Shown piece after piece: positions 16,755 to 24,816 of a DNA stretch of 64,000 nucleotides (within the stretch, counting starts at the first letter, position 1; each line of letters begins with the position of its first letter). The position numbers and the translations under genes are program-made. The stretch is from Lentzea cavernae (lineage in GTDB: Bacteria; Actinomycetota; Actinomycetes; Mycobacteriales; Pseudonocardiaceae), in NCBI RefSeq assembly GCF_014653695.1, contig NZ_BNAR01000017.1:62001-126000 (forward strand), written 5' to 3'. The notes beneath the pieces are model-generated. The model ran no database searches. It saw only the letters and a program-made list of their open reading frames with translations, and was not told the DNA's origin.

Positions 16755-18305
16755 ATGACGCAACCACCGCCGCCGGGTTATCGGCCGCCGCCACGCCCGG
16801 TGGGGCCGCCGCCCGTGCCCGCAGGTCCTCCGGTGGCTCCGCGTCCGCCGCAGCCGGGTCCGCCGATGCCTCCCCCTCCGGTCCAGGGACAGCCCCAGCC
16901 GGTCCAGGGACAGCCGCGTCCGCCGATGGGACCGCCGCTCGCGGGTCAGGCGCCGATGGGACCGCCCGCGAGCGCACCGCCTGCGGCCTCGCCTCCTCCG
17001 TACGGTCCGCCACCTGGCCGTGCGCCGCTCCCGCCGCCCTTGCCCATGCGCCCGCCTCCTCCTCACGGCCAGCCATCTCCCGTAGGCGCACCCCCGCCGT
17101 ACGGCCCGCCACAGCCCGTAGGCGCGCCTCCTCCTTACAACGCCCCATCCGCCGTAGGCGCGCCTCCCACTTACAACGCCCCACCCGCCGTAGGCGCGCC
17201 TCCGCACTACGGCCCACCCCCAGGCCGTGCCCCGCTCCCACCACCACTCCCGGTCATGCCGCCGCCCCGCCCGGTCATGCCCCCTCCACAACCGATGTGG
17301 GGCCACGGCCACCCAGGCGCGTACGCGCCCCCGCCCTACCCGATGGCCCCGCCGCGCCGGAGCAGCAGCGGCCCGATCATCGCCCTCGTCCTGGGCGGAG
17401 TGGTGGTCCTCGGCCTGGGCGCGATCGGCGTCTTCGCGGCGACCCTGAACAACAAGGTCCGCGACACGGGCTACTCGAACTACACGACCTACAGCCCGAC
17501 CTACACGTCCCCGGCGACGACAACGACCACCACCACGACCACGCGCCCCACCACCACGAAGCCGAGCACGCAGCAGACCCCGGTGGGCCCCAAGGCGGTC
17601 TACAAGCTCGCCGACCACCCGATCTTCGCGACGAACGTCGGTGCGAACGACTTCGACTCGTGCCCGTTGCCGCAGATGGAATACAGCCCGGCGGGCGAGA
17701 AGCGGTTCCTCGAGGCGGCGCTGCCGTGCATCGAGAAGGCGTGGCAGCCGGCGCTCAAGGCCGCCAACCTGCCGTACCAGCCGGCCGAACTGCAGGTGTT
17801 CACCGGCACCGTGCAGACGCCGTGCGGGTCGCGGCAGAACAACACGACGGCGATGTTCTGCCGGGGCGTCATCTACTGGCCCGGCACGTTCTACGCGAAC
17901 GAGGGCGGCTCCACGGTCCGCCACCCCGGTGTCTACCTGGGACAGCTCAGCCACGAGTACGGGCACCACCTGCAGTGGCTGACGGGCATGCTGCGCGCCG
18001 CCGACCAGGCCCAGTACGACGTGGGCGGTTTTGACACCCCGAAGGGCCTGGAGCTCAACCGCAGGCTCGAACTGCAGGCCACCTGCCTCGGCGGCATGAC
18101 GCTCGCGCCGTTCTCGCACAAGAACGTCGTGCCGATGGAGGTCGTGAACACCGGCCTGAGCGATTCGGGCAAGCGCGGTGACTACAACCGCAGGCCCGAC
18201 CACGGCAGTGCGCCCAACAACGAGCGCTGGGTGATGCACGGCCACAAGCAGAACAAGATCAACGCGTGCAACACCTGGGCGGCGAGTGCCGGCGACGTCT
18301 CGTGA
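16755..18305 (+). CDS. membrane-anchored neutral zinc metallopeptidase (PF04228 type), paralogue 1
   Basis: Protein of 516 residues. Residues 1 to about 200 are a cytoplasmic, proline-rich tail (MTQPPPPGYRPPP...) with four 12-residue VGAPPxY repeats. One membrane segment (about residues 205-230, ALVLGGVVVLGLGAIGVFAA), a threonine-rich linker, then an extracellular zinc peptidase domain with HEYGHH near residue 400 and the downstream ligand region LELQA follow. Cysteine pairs suggest disulfides outside the cell. Start MTQ at 16755 is supported by a matching start and promoter in the next gene. First of three tandem paralogues. Substrate unknown. Confidence 0.85.
   Translation: MTQPPPPGYRPPPRPVGPPPVPAGPPVAPRPPQPGPPMPPPPVQGQPQPVQGQPRPPMGPPLAGQAPMGPPASAPPAASPPPYGPPPGRAPLPPPLPMRPPPPHGQPSPVGAPPPYGPPQPVGAPPPYNAPSAVGAPPTYNAPPAVGAPPHYGPPPGRAPLPPPLPVMPPPRPVMPPPQPMWGHGHPGAYAPPPYPMAPPRRSSSGPIIALVLGGVVVLGLGAIGVFAATLNNKVRDTGYSNYTTYSPTYTSPATTTTTTTTTRPTTTKPSTQQTPVGPKAVYKLADHPIFATNVGANDFDSCPLPQMEYSPAGEKRFLEAALPCIEKAWQPALKAANLPYQPAELQVFTGTVQTPCGSRQNNTTAMFCRGVIYWPGTFYANEGGSTVRHPGVYLGQLSHEYGHHLQWLTGMLRAADQAQYDVGGFDTPKGLELNRRLELQATCLGGMTLAPFSHKNVVPMEVVNTGLSDSGKRGDYNRRPDHGSAPNNERWVMHGHKQNKINACNTWAASAGDVS
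17092..17235 (+). repeat. four tandem 36 bp repeats in the zinc-peptidase tail
   Basis: Four in-frame copies of a 36 bp unit encode 12-residue repeats of the form VGAPPxYxxPxx (x varies). They are diverged at third positions and lie in the proline-rich cytoplasmic tail. Confidence 0.75.
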
Positions 18306-18432
18306 ACCGATCCCCCGGCCCACGCGTCTCAAGTAGGTGGGTGGGACGCGTTAGCCCGGTCGGGGGACGCGCGATCACGGTCCGCCTATGCTCGTACCCG
18401 ACCCAGGACGACCTATGGGGGGACCTCAGGCG

Positions 18433-19635
18433 ATGACGCAACCACCGCCGCCGGGAGCTTGGCCGCCACCGCGCCCGGTCGGCCCGCCGCCGATGCCCGC
18501 ACCGCTCGGCCAGCGTCCGCCCCAGGGCCCGCCCCCGCCGTACGGCCCGCCTCCGCAGGGCCCGCCGCCGGGGTACTACGGCCCGCCACCGCCTCCCGGC
18601 CAGGTCATGCCCCCGCCGCACCCTGCGTGGGGCCCGCCCGGCTACGGCCCGTACCCCGGCCCGCCGCGCCGCAGGAGCAACGGCCCGGTGATCGCCCTGA
18701 TCCTGGGCGGTGTCGTGGTCCTCGGACTGGGCGCGATCGGCGTGTTCGCGGCGACGCTGAACAACAAGGTGCGCGACACGGGCTACTCGGGTTACACGAC
18801 GCAGAGCCCCACGTTCACCGCGCCCACCACGACGGAGGGCCCCGCGACGACGACCAGCGGGCCGCGCACCCCGGCGTCGCGCACCCCGTCGGCCCCGGCG
18901 ACGCCCGCGGGACCGAAGGCCGTCTACGCGCTGGCGGACCACCCGTTCCTCAAGCCGGGCTTCGGCGCGAACACGGTCCAGGGCTGCGCCCTGCCGGCGA
19001 TGGACTACTCGCCCGCGGGCCAGGACCGCTTCCTGCGCGCCGCGCTGCCGTGCATCGAGAGCATGTGGAAGCCGGCGATGAACGCGGCGAACCTGCCGTA
19101 CCAGCCCGTTGAGCTGCACATCATCACCGAGCAGTCGCAGTACCCGTGCGGCACGGTCCGCCCGGACCAGACGGCGCGGTACTGCCAGGGCGGCATCTAC
19201 TGGACGGCGAACGCCTACGCCGCCGAGCGCAACCCGAACAACCCGAACCACCCCGGCAAGTACCTGGGCCAGCTCGCCCACGAGTACGGCCACCACATCC
19301 AGTGGCTCACCGGGATGCTCAAGGCCTCGGACCGCGCGCAGTACGACGCGGGGGGATGGGATACTCCGAAGGGCCTCGACCTGAACCGCCGGATGGAGCT
19401 GCAGGCGACGTGCTTCGGAGGCATGTCGCTGGCCCCGTTGTCGCACGGTGCCATCCCGATCGACGTGATCAGGGTGGCCCTGACCGACGCGGGCAACCGG
19501 GGCGACTACGACATCTATCCGACGAAGGACCACGGCACACCGCAGAACAACGCGACCTGGGTAGACCGCGGCTACAAGTCGAACAAGGCGTCCGAGTGCA
19601 ACACCTGGGCCGCCGACCCAGGTTCCGTCTCCTAG
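18433..19635 (+). CDS. membrane-anchored neutral zinc metallopeptidase (PF04228 type), paralogue 2
   Basis: Protein of 400 residues with the plan of its upstream neighbour: a shorter proline-rich cytoplasmic tail (to about residue 80), one membrane segment (about residues 87-112, almost the same sequence as in paralogue 1), a threonine/proline linker, and an extracellular peptidase domain with HEYGHH near residue 283 and MELQA as the third-ligand region. The start is ATG 18433 after a GGGGGGA run at 18417-18423, matching paralogue 1. The near-identical membrane segments and promoter boxes point to duplication. Substrate unknown. Confidence 0.85.
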   Translation: MTQPPPPGAWPPPRPVGPPPMPAPLGQRPPQGPPPPYGPPPQGPPPGYYGPPPPPGQVMPPPHPAWGPPGYGPYPGPPRRRSNGPVIALILGGVVVLGLGAIGVFAATLNNKVRDTGYSGYTTQSPTFTAPTTTEGPATTTSGPRTPASRTPSAPATPAGPKAVYALADHPFLKPGFGANTVQGCALPAMDYSPAGQDRFLRAALPCIESMWKPAMNAANLPYQPVELHIITEQSQYPCGTVRPDQTARYCQGGIYWTANAYAAERNPNNPNHPGKYLGQLAHEYGHHIQWLTGMLKASDRAQYDAGGWDTPKGLDLNRRMELQATCFGGMSLAPLSHGAIPIDVIRVALTDAGNRGDYDIYPTKDHGTPQNNATWVDRGYKSNKASECNTWAADPGSVS

Positions 19636-19647
19636 GAAGGGGAGAAC

Positions 19648-20541
19648 GTGACCCAACCAGCCAAGAACAACCCTGTCCTGCTCGCAGGGGTATTCGTGCT
19701 GGTGGTCGCGTTCGTCCTCGGAATCGGTCAACTGGGTCGCCCGAGAGTGGTCCCGGGTCACGCCATGGCGGGGTCCCGCCCTGCCTCGACGCCGTCCACG
19801 GAGCCGTCGGCGCCGATCCGCCCGCGCGCGGTGTACCGGCTGGCCGACCACCCGTTCCTGGTGAAGCCGGTGTCGCTGCCCCAGGTCACCTGCTCGCTGC
19901 CCGCGTTCGGCGTGTCGGACGCGCAGCTGGCCGCCTACTACGCGGCGGGCGTCGAGTGCCTGGACGCCGCCTGGGGCCCGTTGCTGGGCGGCGCGAACCT
20001 GCCGTTCGACAAGCCGCTGCTGGACGCCTCGCCGACGTTGAAGGACGGTCCGTGCGGCGCCGCGCCGGAGTCCGACCACGCGGTGGCCTACTACTGCGGC
20101 CGCAACCGCACGATCTACATGCCCACGTCCCGCATGCGCGACAACGGCGGCGGTGAGGCCCCGGCGACCCACCTGGCCACGCTGTCGCACGAGTACGGCC
20201 ACCACGTCCAGGCCCTGACGGGTCTGCTGCGGGCGGCGGACCTGAAGATCACCGACGCGGGCGAGAGGTCGCCGGCGGGCCTCGAGATGTCCCGCCGGAT
20301 CGAGCTGCAGGCGAACTGCTTCGCGGGCATGTTCCTGAACTCGGCCTCGGGGCGGGGCTCCGTGACGTCGAACCTCGCGCGTCAGGCCCAGGAGGACTTC
20401 CAGTTCGCCATCGAGGAGAAGCCGGAGGACAACGCGCACGGTTCCGCCAAGAACCAGGCGCAGTGGGCGTCCGCGGGCTTCAGGGCGAACTCGACCGACG
20501 CCTGCAACACGTTCGCGGCCCCGGCACCCGCGGTCTCCTAA
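19648..20541 (+). CDS. membrane-anchored neutral zinc metallopeptidase (PF04228 type), paralogue 3
   Basis: Protein of 297 residues lacking the proline-rich tail. It opens with a few polar residues and a membrane segment (about residues 9-28), then a short linker and the peptidase domain with HEYGHH near residue 181 and the ligand region IELQA. The GTG start is 12 bp after the previous stop and follows a strong AAGGGGAG site at 19637-19643, so it is co-transcribed with paralogue 2. It is the most diverged of the three. Its stop overlaps the convergent hypothetical gene by 4 bp. Confidence 0.85.
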   Translation: MTQPAKNNPVLLAGVFVLVVAFVLGIGQLGRPRVVPGHAMAGSRPASTPSTEPSAPIRPRAVYRLADHPFLVKPVSLPQVTCSLPAFGVSDAQLAAYYAAGVECLDAAWGPLLGGANLPFDKPLLDASPTLKDGPCGAAPESDHAVAYYCGRNRTIYMPTSRMRDNGGGEAPATHLATLSHEYGHHVQALTGLLRAADLKITDAGERSPAGLEMSRRIELQANCFAGMFLNSASGRGSVTSNLARQAQEDFQFAIEEKPEDNAHGSAKNQAQWASAGFRANSTDACNTFAAPAPAVS

Positions 20542-21011
20542 CGCAGGTCGGCCCGCTCGTCCACGTACCGCGTGGGCGTCCCGAGGAACACCTTCGCGTC
20601 GCCTACGGGCCCGTAGGCGAGGTTCAGGGTGACCAGCAGGTAGTTCCAGCCGCCGTCGCGCGGCCGCGCCCACCGGTGGTTGAGCTGCCAGCGCAGCCAC
20701 TCCCCGCGGGCGAGCCGCACCGGCGACGGCCTGGTCTGCCTGCGCGGCGAGGCGAACATGGTGTCCTGCAGCTGCACGGCCAGCACACCGTCGTCCTCGC
20801 GCAGGACCAGGGCCATGCGGTCGACCTCGCCGCTCTCCCGCGCCCAGACCGGCGCGAAGCCCTCCCGCTCCAGCATCCGCACCTCGTGCACGGCCGGCCT
20901 CAGGTGGGGCAGCGGGAACGCCTCCGGCACGGCGTCGCGCCGGGACGCGTCGGGCTCACCCCGGGACTTCTTGGTCCACTCGGTCCGAACCCACTGCACC
21001 ACGACGTCCAC
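20538..21011 (-). CDS. conserved hypothetical protein
   Basis: Protein of 157 residues, not recognised. It is soluble, with no signal peptide or membrane segment, and rich in R and W (GEWLRWQLNHRWARPRDGGWNYLLV near the C-terminus). The GTG start is at 21011. The 12 bp between it and the histidine kinase contains a small palindrome (TTGAT-GGA-ATCAA, 21014-21026) that overlaps the kinase stop. It may be read through from the kinase operon. No function is proposed. Confidence 0.6.
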   Translation of the reverse strand: MDVVVQWVRTEWTKKSRGEPDASRRDAVPEAFPLPHLRPAVHEVRMLEREGFAPVWARESGEVDRMALVLREDDGVLAVQLQDTMFASPRRQTRPSPVRLARGEWLRWQLNHRWARPRDGGWNYLLVTLNLAYGPVGDAKVFLGTPTRYVDERADLR

Positions 21012-21023
21012 GCCTTGATGGAA

Positions 21024-22301
21024 TCAAACGCCGCTCGGCTGGGCGACCGGATTAACGGCGGGCAGCACCACCCGGAACACGGCTCCCTGTGCGGACGGCT
21101 CACAGGTCAGGTCACCGCCGTGCGCGCGGATCACGCCCCGGGCGATGGCCAGCCCGAGCCCGGACCCGCCCGAACGCCGGTCGCGGGCGTCGTCGAGCCG
21201 CACCAGCCGGTCGAAGATCCGTTCTCGCTCGGTCTCGGGCACGCCCGGCCCGTTGTCGGACACGGTGAACCCGGTCAGGTCGACCCGGATCCGCACGGCT
21301 CCCGACGGACCGGTGGCCTGCCGGGCGTTGTCCACGAGGTTCGCCAGCACCTGCGCGAGCCGCTGCCCGTCACCGACGACGGCGACCGGGACGCCTTCCG
21401 CGGTGATGTCGAAGTCGGGCGCCACGAACCGGGTCCGCGACACCTCGGCCTCCGCCAGCGCGAGCAGGTCCACCGACTCGCGCTGCATCTCGTAGCCGGC
21501 GTCGAGCTGGGCCAGCGCGAGCAGGTCGTCGACGAGCCGCCCGGCCCGCCGCGCCTCCCGCACGAGCAGGAACGACATCTGGTCGCGGTCGGGCGAGTCG
21601 ACGGGTGCCTGCACGAGGGCCTCGGCCACGGCCTGCACGCCGGTGATCGGAGTTCTCAGCTCGTGGGCCGCGTCGGCCACGAACCGGCGGGTGCGTTGCT
21701 CGGACCCCTCCAGCGAGTCCAGCATCCCGTCGAACGCGGCCGCGGTGCGCCCGAGTTCGGTGTCGGTGCGCGACGGGTTGAGCCGCCCGCCGCGATGCCC
21801 TGCTGCGATGGCCTGGGCCAACGAGGTCATGGCGTCCAACGGCGCCAACGCGCGTCGCACCACCACCACGATCAGCACGCCCGTGATGACGATCGCGCCG
21901 AGCCCCAGGATGAGCAGCAGCTTGCGCAACCGGTGCTGGGCCTGCGAGATCGCCTCGGTGTCGGCGTACAGGGCGACCTTGTTGCCGCCGACGTTGCGGT
22001 TCTTGCGTTCGAACTGCCCCTCGTCCGGCGCGCTGCCGACCACGGTGCCGTTCGGCAGCTCGATGGTGACGTGGACGTTCCGCTTGCTCAGCAGGCGCAC
22101 GACGTCACGCGGTGGCACGCCGGCCCTCAACTGCGCCACGGCGCGTGTCTCGGTGTTGCTCAGCACCCCGTCGACGTCCCTGGAGGACTGGCCCGCGAAC
22201 GTCCGGTCGACCGAGATCACCAGCGCCACGAGCACGATGAACAGCACCAGCAGCACGGACACCGCGACCCGCCGGCGCAACGAGACCGTGCGGAGGTTCA
22301 T
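21024..22301 (-). CDS. sensor histidine kinase (HAMP, HisKA, HATPase)
   Basis: Membrane sensor kinase of 425 residues. It has an N-terminal membrane segment (about residues 11-30), an extracellular sensor loop of about 115 residues, a second membrane segment, a HAMP linker, and a dimerisation domain with the phospho-accepting histidine in AAHELRTP (about H213). The ATPase domain has an N box (LANLVDNARQAT), a G1 box (VSDNGPGVPE) and a G2 box (GGSGLGLAI). ATG 22301 overlaps the upstream response-regulator stop by 4 bp, so the two are one coupled unit. The signal is unknown; envelope stress or metal is plausible by analogy. Confidence 0.92.
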   Translation of the reverse strand: MNLRTVSLRRRVAVSVLLVLFIVLVALVISVDRTFAGQSSRDVDGVLSNTETRAVAQLRAGVPPRDVVRLLSKRNVHVTIELPNGTVVGSAPDEGQFERKNRNVGGNKVALYADTEAISQAQHRLRKLLLILGLGAIVITGVLIVVVVRRALAPLDAMTSLAQAIAAGHRGGRLNPSRTDTELGRTAAAFDGMLDSLEGSEQRTRRFVADAAHELRTPITGVQAVAEALVQAPVDSPDRDQMSFLLVREARRAGRLVDDLLALAQLDAGYEMQRESVDLLALAEAEVSRTRFVAPDFDITAEGVPVAVVGDGQRLAQVLANLVDNARQATGPSGAVRIRVDLTGFTVSDNGPGVPETERERIFDRLVRLDDARDRRSGGSGLGLAIARGVIRAHGGDLTCEPSAQGAVFRVVLPAVNPVAQPSGV

Positions 22302-22966
22302 TCCTCGGCCCGCAGCACGTACCCGAGGCCGCGCACGGTGTGCACGAGCCGGGTGCCGTGCTCCTCGATCTTGCGGCGCACGGCGCTGACGTGGACCTCG
22401 ACCAGGTTCGGGTCGTAGTCCTCGTAGCCCCACACGGCGGTGAGGATCTGCGTCTTGGACACCACGCGCCCGCGTTGCGCGGCCAGGTACACCAGCAGGC
22501 GCAGTTCGGTGGCGGTCAGTTCGATCGGCCGGTCCGCGCGCATGACGACACCGGCGTCGGCGTCCACGACCAGGTCGCCGACCTGCACGGTCGACGGGGT
22601 GCGGCCGAGGCGGCGCAGGACCGCGGACACCCGTGCCACGAGCTCCGCCAGCACGAACGGCTTGCCCACGTAGTCGTCGGCGCCGCCGGAGAGCCCGCGC
22701 AGCCGGTCGGGGACGCCGTCGCGCGCGGTCAGCATGACGACCCCGGCGCCGGACGAGCGGCGGATGACCTCGAGCAGCTGGAAGCCGTCGCGTCCGGGCA
22801 GCATCACGTCGAGCACGACCAGGTCGGGGCGGAAGCGGCCGAGGTCGGCCTCCAGCTGGCGCCCGTCCAGGCGGTGCTGCACCTCGTACCCGGACTCGCG
22901 CAACGCGGACGACACCGCGGCGCCGATCGCCTCGGCGTCCTCGATCACCAACACCCTGGCGGACAC
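22298..22966 (-). CDS. OmpR family response regulator
   Basis: Response regulator of 222 residues. The receiver domain carries the phospho-accepting aspartate at D53 (VLDVMLPG) and lysine in GKPF near residue 103. The C-terminal OmpR winged helix has the recognition region VVSKTQILTAVWGYED and the wing VHTVRGLGYVLR. It is first in the operon with its kinase. It is divergent from a secreted DUF5666 gene across 80 bp holding an 11 bp-spaced repeat, so it may control both directions. Confidence 0.92.
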   Translation of the reverse strand: MSARVLVIEDAEAIGAAVSSALRESGYEVQHRLDGRQLEADLGRFRPDLVVLDVMLPGRDGFQLLEVIRRSSGAGVVMLTARDGVPDRLRGLSGGADDYVGKPFVLAELVARVSAVLRRLGRTPSTVQVGDLVVDADAGVVMRADRPIELTATELRLLVYLAAQRGRVVSKTQILTAVWGYEDYDPNLVEVHVSAVRRKIEEHGTRLVHTVRGLGYVLRAEE

Positions 22967-23007
22967 CTCACCATTCTGCTGATCATCGGCGGTTCGGGCG
23001 ACTCGCC

Positions 23008-23024
23008 TTCAGCTGGCGCTCAGA
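23008..23024. promoter_or_regulatory. possible response-regulator binding repeat
   Basis: TTCAGC (23008-23013) and CTCAGA (23019-23024) are spaced 11 bp apart, the helical spacing used by OmpR-type regulators. They lie between the regulator and the divergent DUF5666 gene. This is suggestive only. Confidence 0.3.
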
Positions 23025-23046
23025 TTGCGCGCGCACCCTGTGGCAC

Positions 23047-23625
23047 ATGTCGAAGAAATCAGCGTGGGCCGGCGCCATCGTCGCGGCCGTCGGGCTCACC
23101 GTCGGCGGCATCGCGGTCGCGACAGCGGCCGAAGGTCCCGACGGCCCTCCGAACGCGGCGTTCGCGGAGCGCCACCCCGGTCCCGGCGGTCCCGGCAAGC
23201 CCGGTCGCGCGGACAAGGCCAAGCTCAAGGACAGCACTCTCGTCGTCGGACGCGTCAAGGCGGTCGAGTCCGGCAAGCTCACGATCACCAAGGACGACGG
23301 CAGCGAGGTGTCGTTGACCACTGACGGCTCCACGAAGCTGCGCGGCGGCGACCTCGCGGGCCTCAAGGCCGACCAGCGCGTGACCGTGCGCGTGAAGGAC
23401 GGCAAGGCGCTGAACGTGGCGCTGGCCAAGGCGCAGGAGCGCGGCACGGTCAAGGACGTCAACGGGAACAACGCCACGCTCGTGCAGGTGGACGGCCTCC
23501 AGACGCCGCTCGACCTGTCGTCGGTGAGCGAGAAGCCGAAGAACGGCGACCTCGTCGCCGTGACCGGTTCCGTGTCCGACGGCAAGACCATCAAGGTCGA
23601 GAAGCTGCGCCAGCTGCCCAAGTAA
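23047..23625 (+). CDS. secreted DUF5666 domain protein
   Basis: Protein of 192 residues with a Sec-type signal (MSKKSAWAGAIVAAVGLTVG..., likely cut after ATAA near residue 28), a P/G-rich linker, then two beta-rich repeats resembling DUF5666 modules (VVGRVKAVESGKLTI and ERGTVKDVNGNNATLV). Function unknown. It lies divergent from a two-component system and may be its target. No lipobox is visible, so it is probably released or loosely envelope-bound. Confidence 0.75.
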   Translation: MSKKSAWAGAIVAAVGLTVGGIAVATAAEGPDGPPNAAFAERHPGPGGPGKPGRADKAKLKDSTLVVGRVKAVESGKLTITKDDGSEVSLTTDGSTKLRGGDLAGLKADQRVTVRVKDGKALNVALAKAQERGTVKDVNGNNATLVQVDGLQTPLDLSSVSEKPKNGDLVAVTGSVSDGKTIKVEKLRQLPK

Positions 23626-23669
23626 AACCTGGGCTCCACGCGGGCCGCCGCGTCTGCGAACATCGCAGT

Positions 23670-24125
23670 GTGGCGGTTCCGCGAAGCCCGGACAGATGGG
23701 TGTTCATCCTGCTGGTCGTCGGACTGGTCGGGATCGGGGTCGCGGTCGCGCTTCTGGTGCCCGCCAGGGTTCTCGGCGACGAGGAACCCCCCAAGCCCGT
23801 GATGGCGACGGTCGTCGACAGCGGCGCGTGCGGCCAGGGCACGGACACCGTCGAGTGGGACGCGGGCGGCGAGAAGAAGCAGGCCAAGCTCGACGGCTGC
23901 GGTCACTCCAAGGGCGAGACCGTCGAGATCGTCAACACCGGCGGCGAGATGGTGTCGTCCGCCGCGTCCGTCCCGGTCGGACTCCCCGTAGGGCGGCGCC
24001 TCACCGCGCTGCTGCTGTGCATGGCGGCGCTGGCGGGCGGTTTCTACGCGTTCCTCTTCCGCTACGCGCCTCTGCGCGCGCCGGCCGTGCTGCCCGCTCC
24101 CCGCAGGCCGGAGCCGGCGGCCTGA
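23670..24125 (+). CDS. small membrane protein of unknown function
   Basis: Protein of 151 residues with two membrane segments (about residues 11-31 and 111-130) flanking an extracellular loop with two cysteines that could pair. The C-terminus is cytoplasmic and P/A/R-rich. The GTG start lies 44 bp after the DUF5666 gene, and the two may be one transcript. No family was recognised. Confidence 0.6.
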   Translation: MAVPRSPDRWVFILLVVGLVGIGVAVALLVPARVLGDEEPPKPVMATVVDSGACGQGTDTVEWDAGGEKKQAKLDGCGHSKGETVEIVNTGGEMVSSAASVPVGLPVGRRLTALLLCMAALAGGFYAFLFRYAPLRAPAVLPAPRRPEPAA

Positions 24126-24252
24126 CGATTGTGGCGCTCCGGCCCGTCCCGTCATACTGTCCTCCGTGGACCTGACCTGGGGGTAGCGGGGTCCGCCGTC
24201 GAACAACGCCGCAACGCGGCCGCTCCCCCACCTTGCGACCCTGGGGGACTTC

Positions 24253-24747
24253 TTGAAGCGTGCGGGAAACAGATTCGCGGTCATCTTCTTCGGCGTGGTG
24301 CTCGCCCTGACCGGCGTCGCCCAGCCCGCCGGCGCGGCCACCGGCTACCGGCTGAAGAACCTGAACAGCGGCAAGTGCGCCCTGGTGCAGGGCGAGGCCG
24401 ACAACACGACGGCCGCCCAGTACCAGTGCCTGGACTTCATCGACCAGAAGTGGAACTTCGTCGACAAGGGCTGGCAGCAGTTCCAGATCCGCAACGAGAA
24501 CAGCGGCAAGTGCCTGCTCGTCCGCGGCAACGACAACAACTCACCGGCCGTCCAGCACACCTGCCTGGACTTCCCCGACCAGTACTTCAGGGCCGTGAGC
24601 TACCCGCACCACACCTCGGGGCTCTACCTGCAGAACGTCAACAGCAACAAGTGCCTGCTGGTCCAGGGGGACGCCGACGGCGCTCAGATCGTGCAGTACG
24701 AGTGCGCGCCCTTCCCGGACCAGGCCTGGACCCGGCCGAACTTCTGA
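24253..24747 (+). CDS. secreted ricin-type beta-trefoil lectin
   Basis: Protein of 164 residues with a signal peptide (about residues 1-30, ending GVAQPAGAAT), followed by one beta-trefoil of three repeats. Each has a NxNSxKCxLVxGxAD-like block and a Q/D-W/F block (LDFIDQKWNF, LDFPDQYF, APFPDQAW). It probably binds sugar polymers and stands alone with no catalytic domain. The start is a TTG at 24253 after GGGGGA (24243-24248), chosen because it begins the signal peptide. Confidence 0.8.
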   Translation: MKRAGNRFAVIFFGVVLALTGVAQPAGAATGYRLKNLNSGKCALVQGEADNTTAAQYQCLDFIDQKWNFVDKGWQQFQIRNENSGKCLLVRGNDNNSPAVQHTCLDFPDQYFRAVSYPHHTSGLYLQNVNSNKCLLVQGDADGAQIVQYECAPFPDQAWTRPNF

Positions 24748-24753
24748 CGTGTC

Positions 24754-24781
24754 CCGGTGCCCGCTTCACGGCGGGCACCGG
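24754..24781 (+). terminator. hairpin after the lectin gene
   Basis: A perfect 11 bp stem (CCGGTGCCCGC / GCGGGCACCGG) with a 6 nt loop lies between convergent genes. It lacks a T run, so it would be a non-canonical terminator serving either strand. Confidence 0.55.
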
Positions 24782-24816
24782 CCCGGTTCTTCCGTCCCCG
24801 AGGCGTGCGCGGGTCG

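Noticed and set aside
16707..20700. Very long minus-strand open frames (over 800 and 1000 codons) opposite the zinc-peptidase genes
   Set aside because: They mirror proline-rich, GC-rich genes on the plus strand, encode R/G/H-rich low-complexity text, and match no family. The plus-strand genes have clear motifs.
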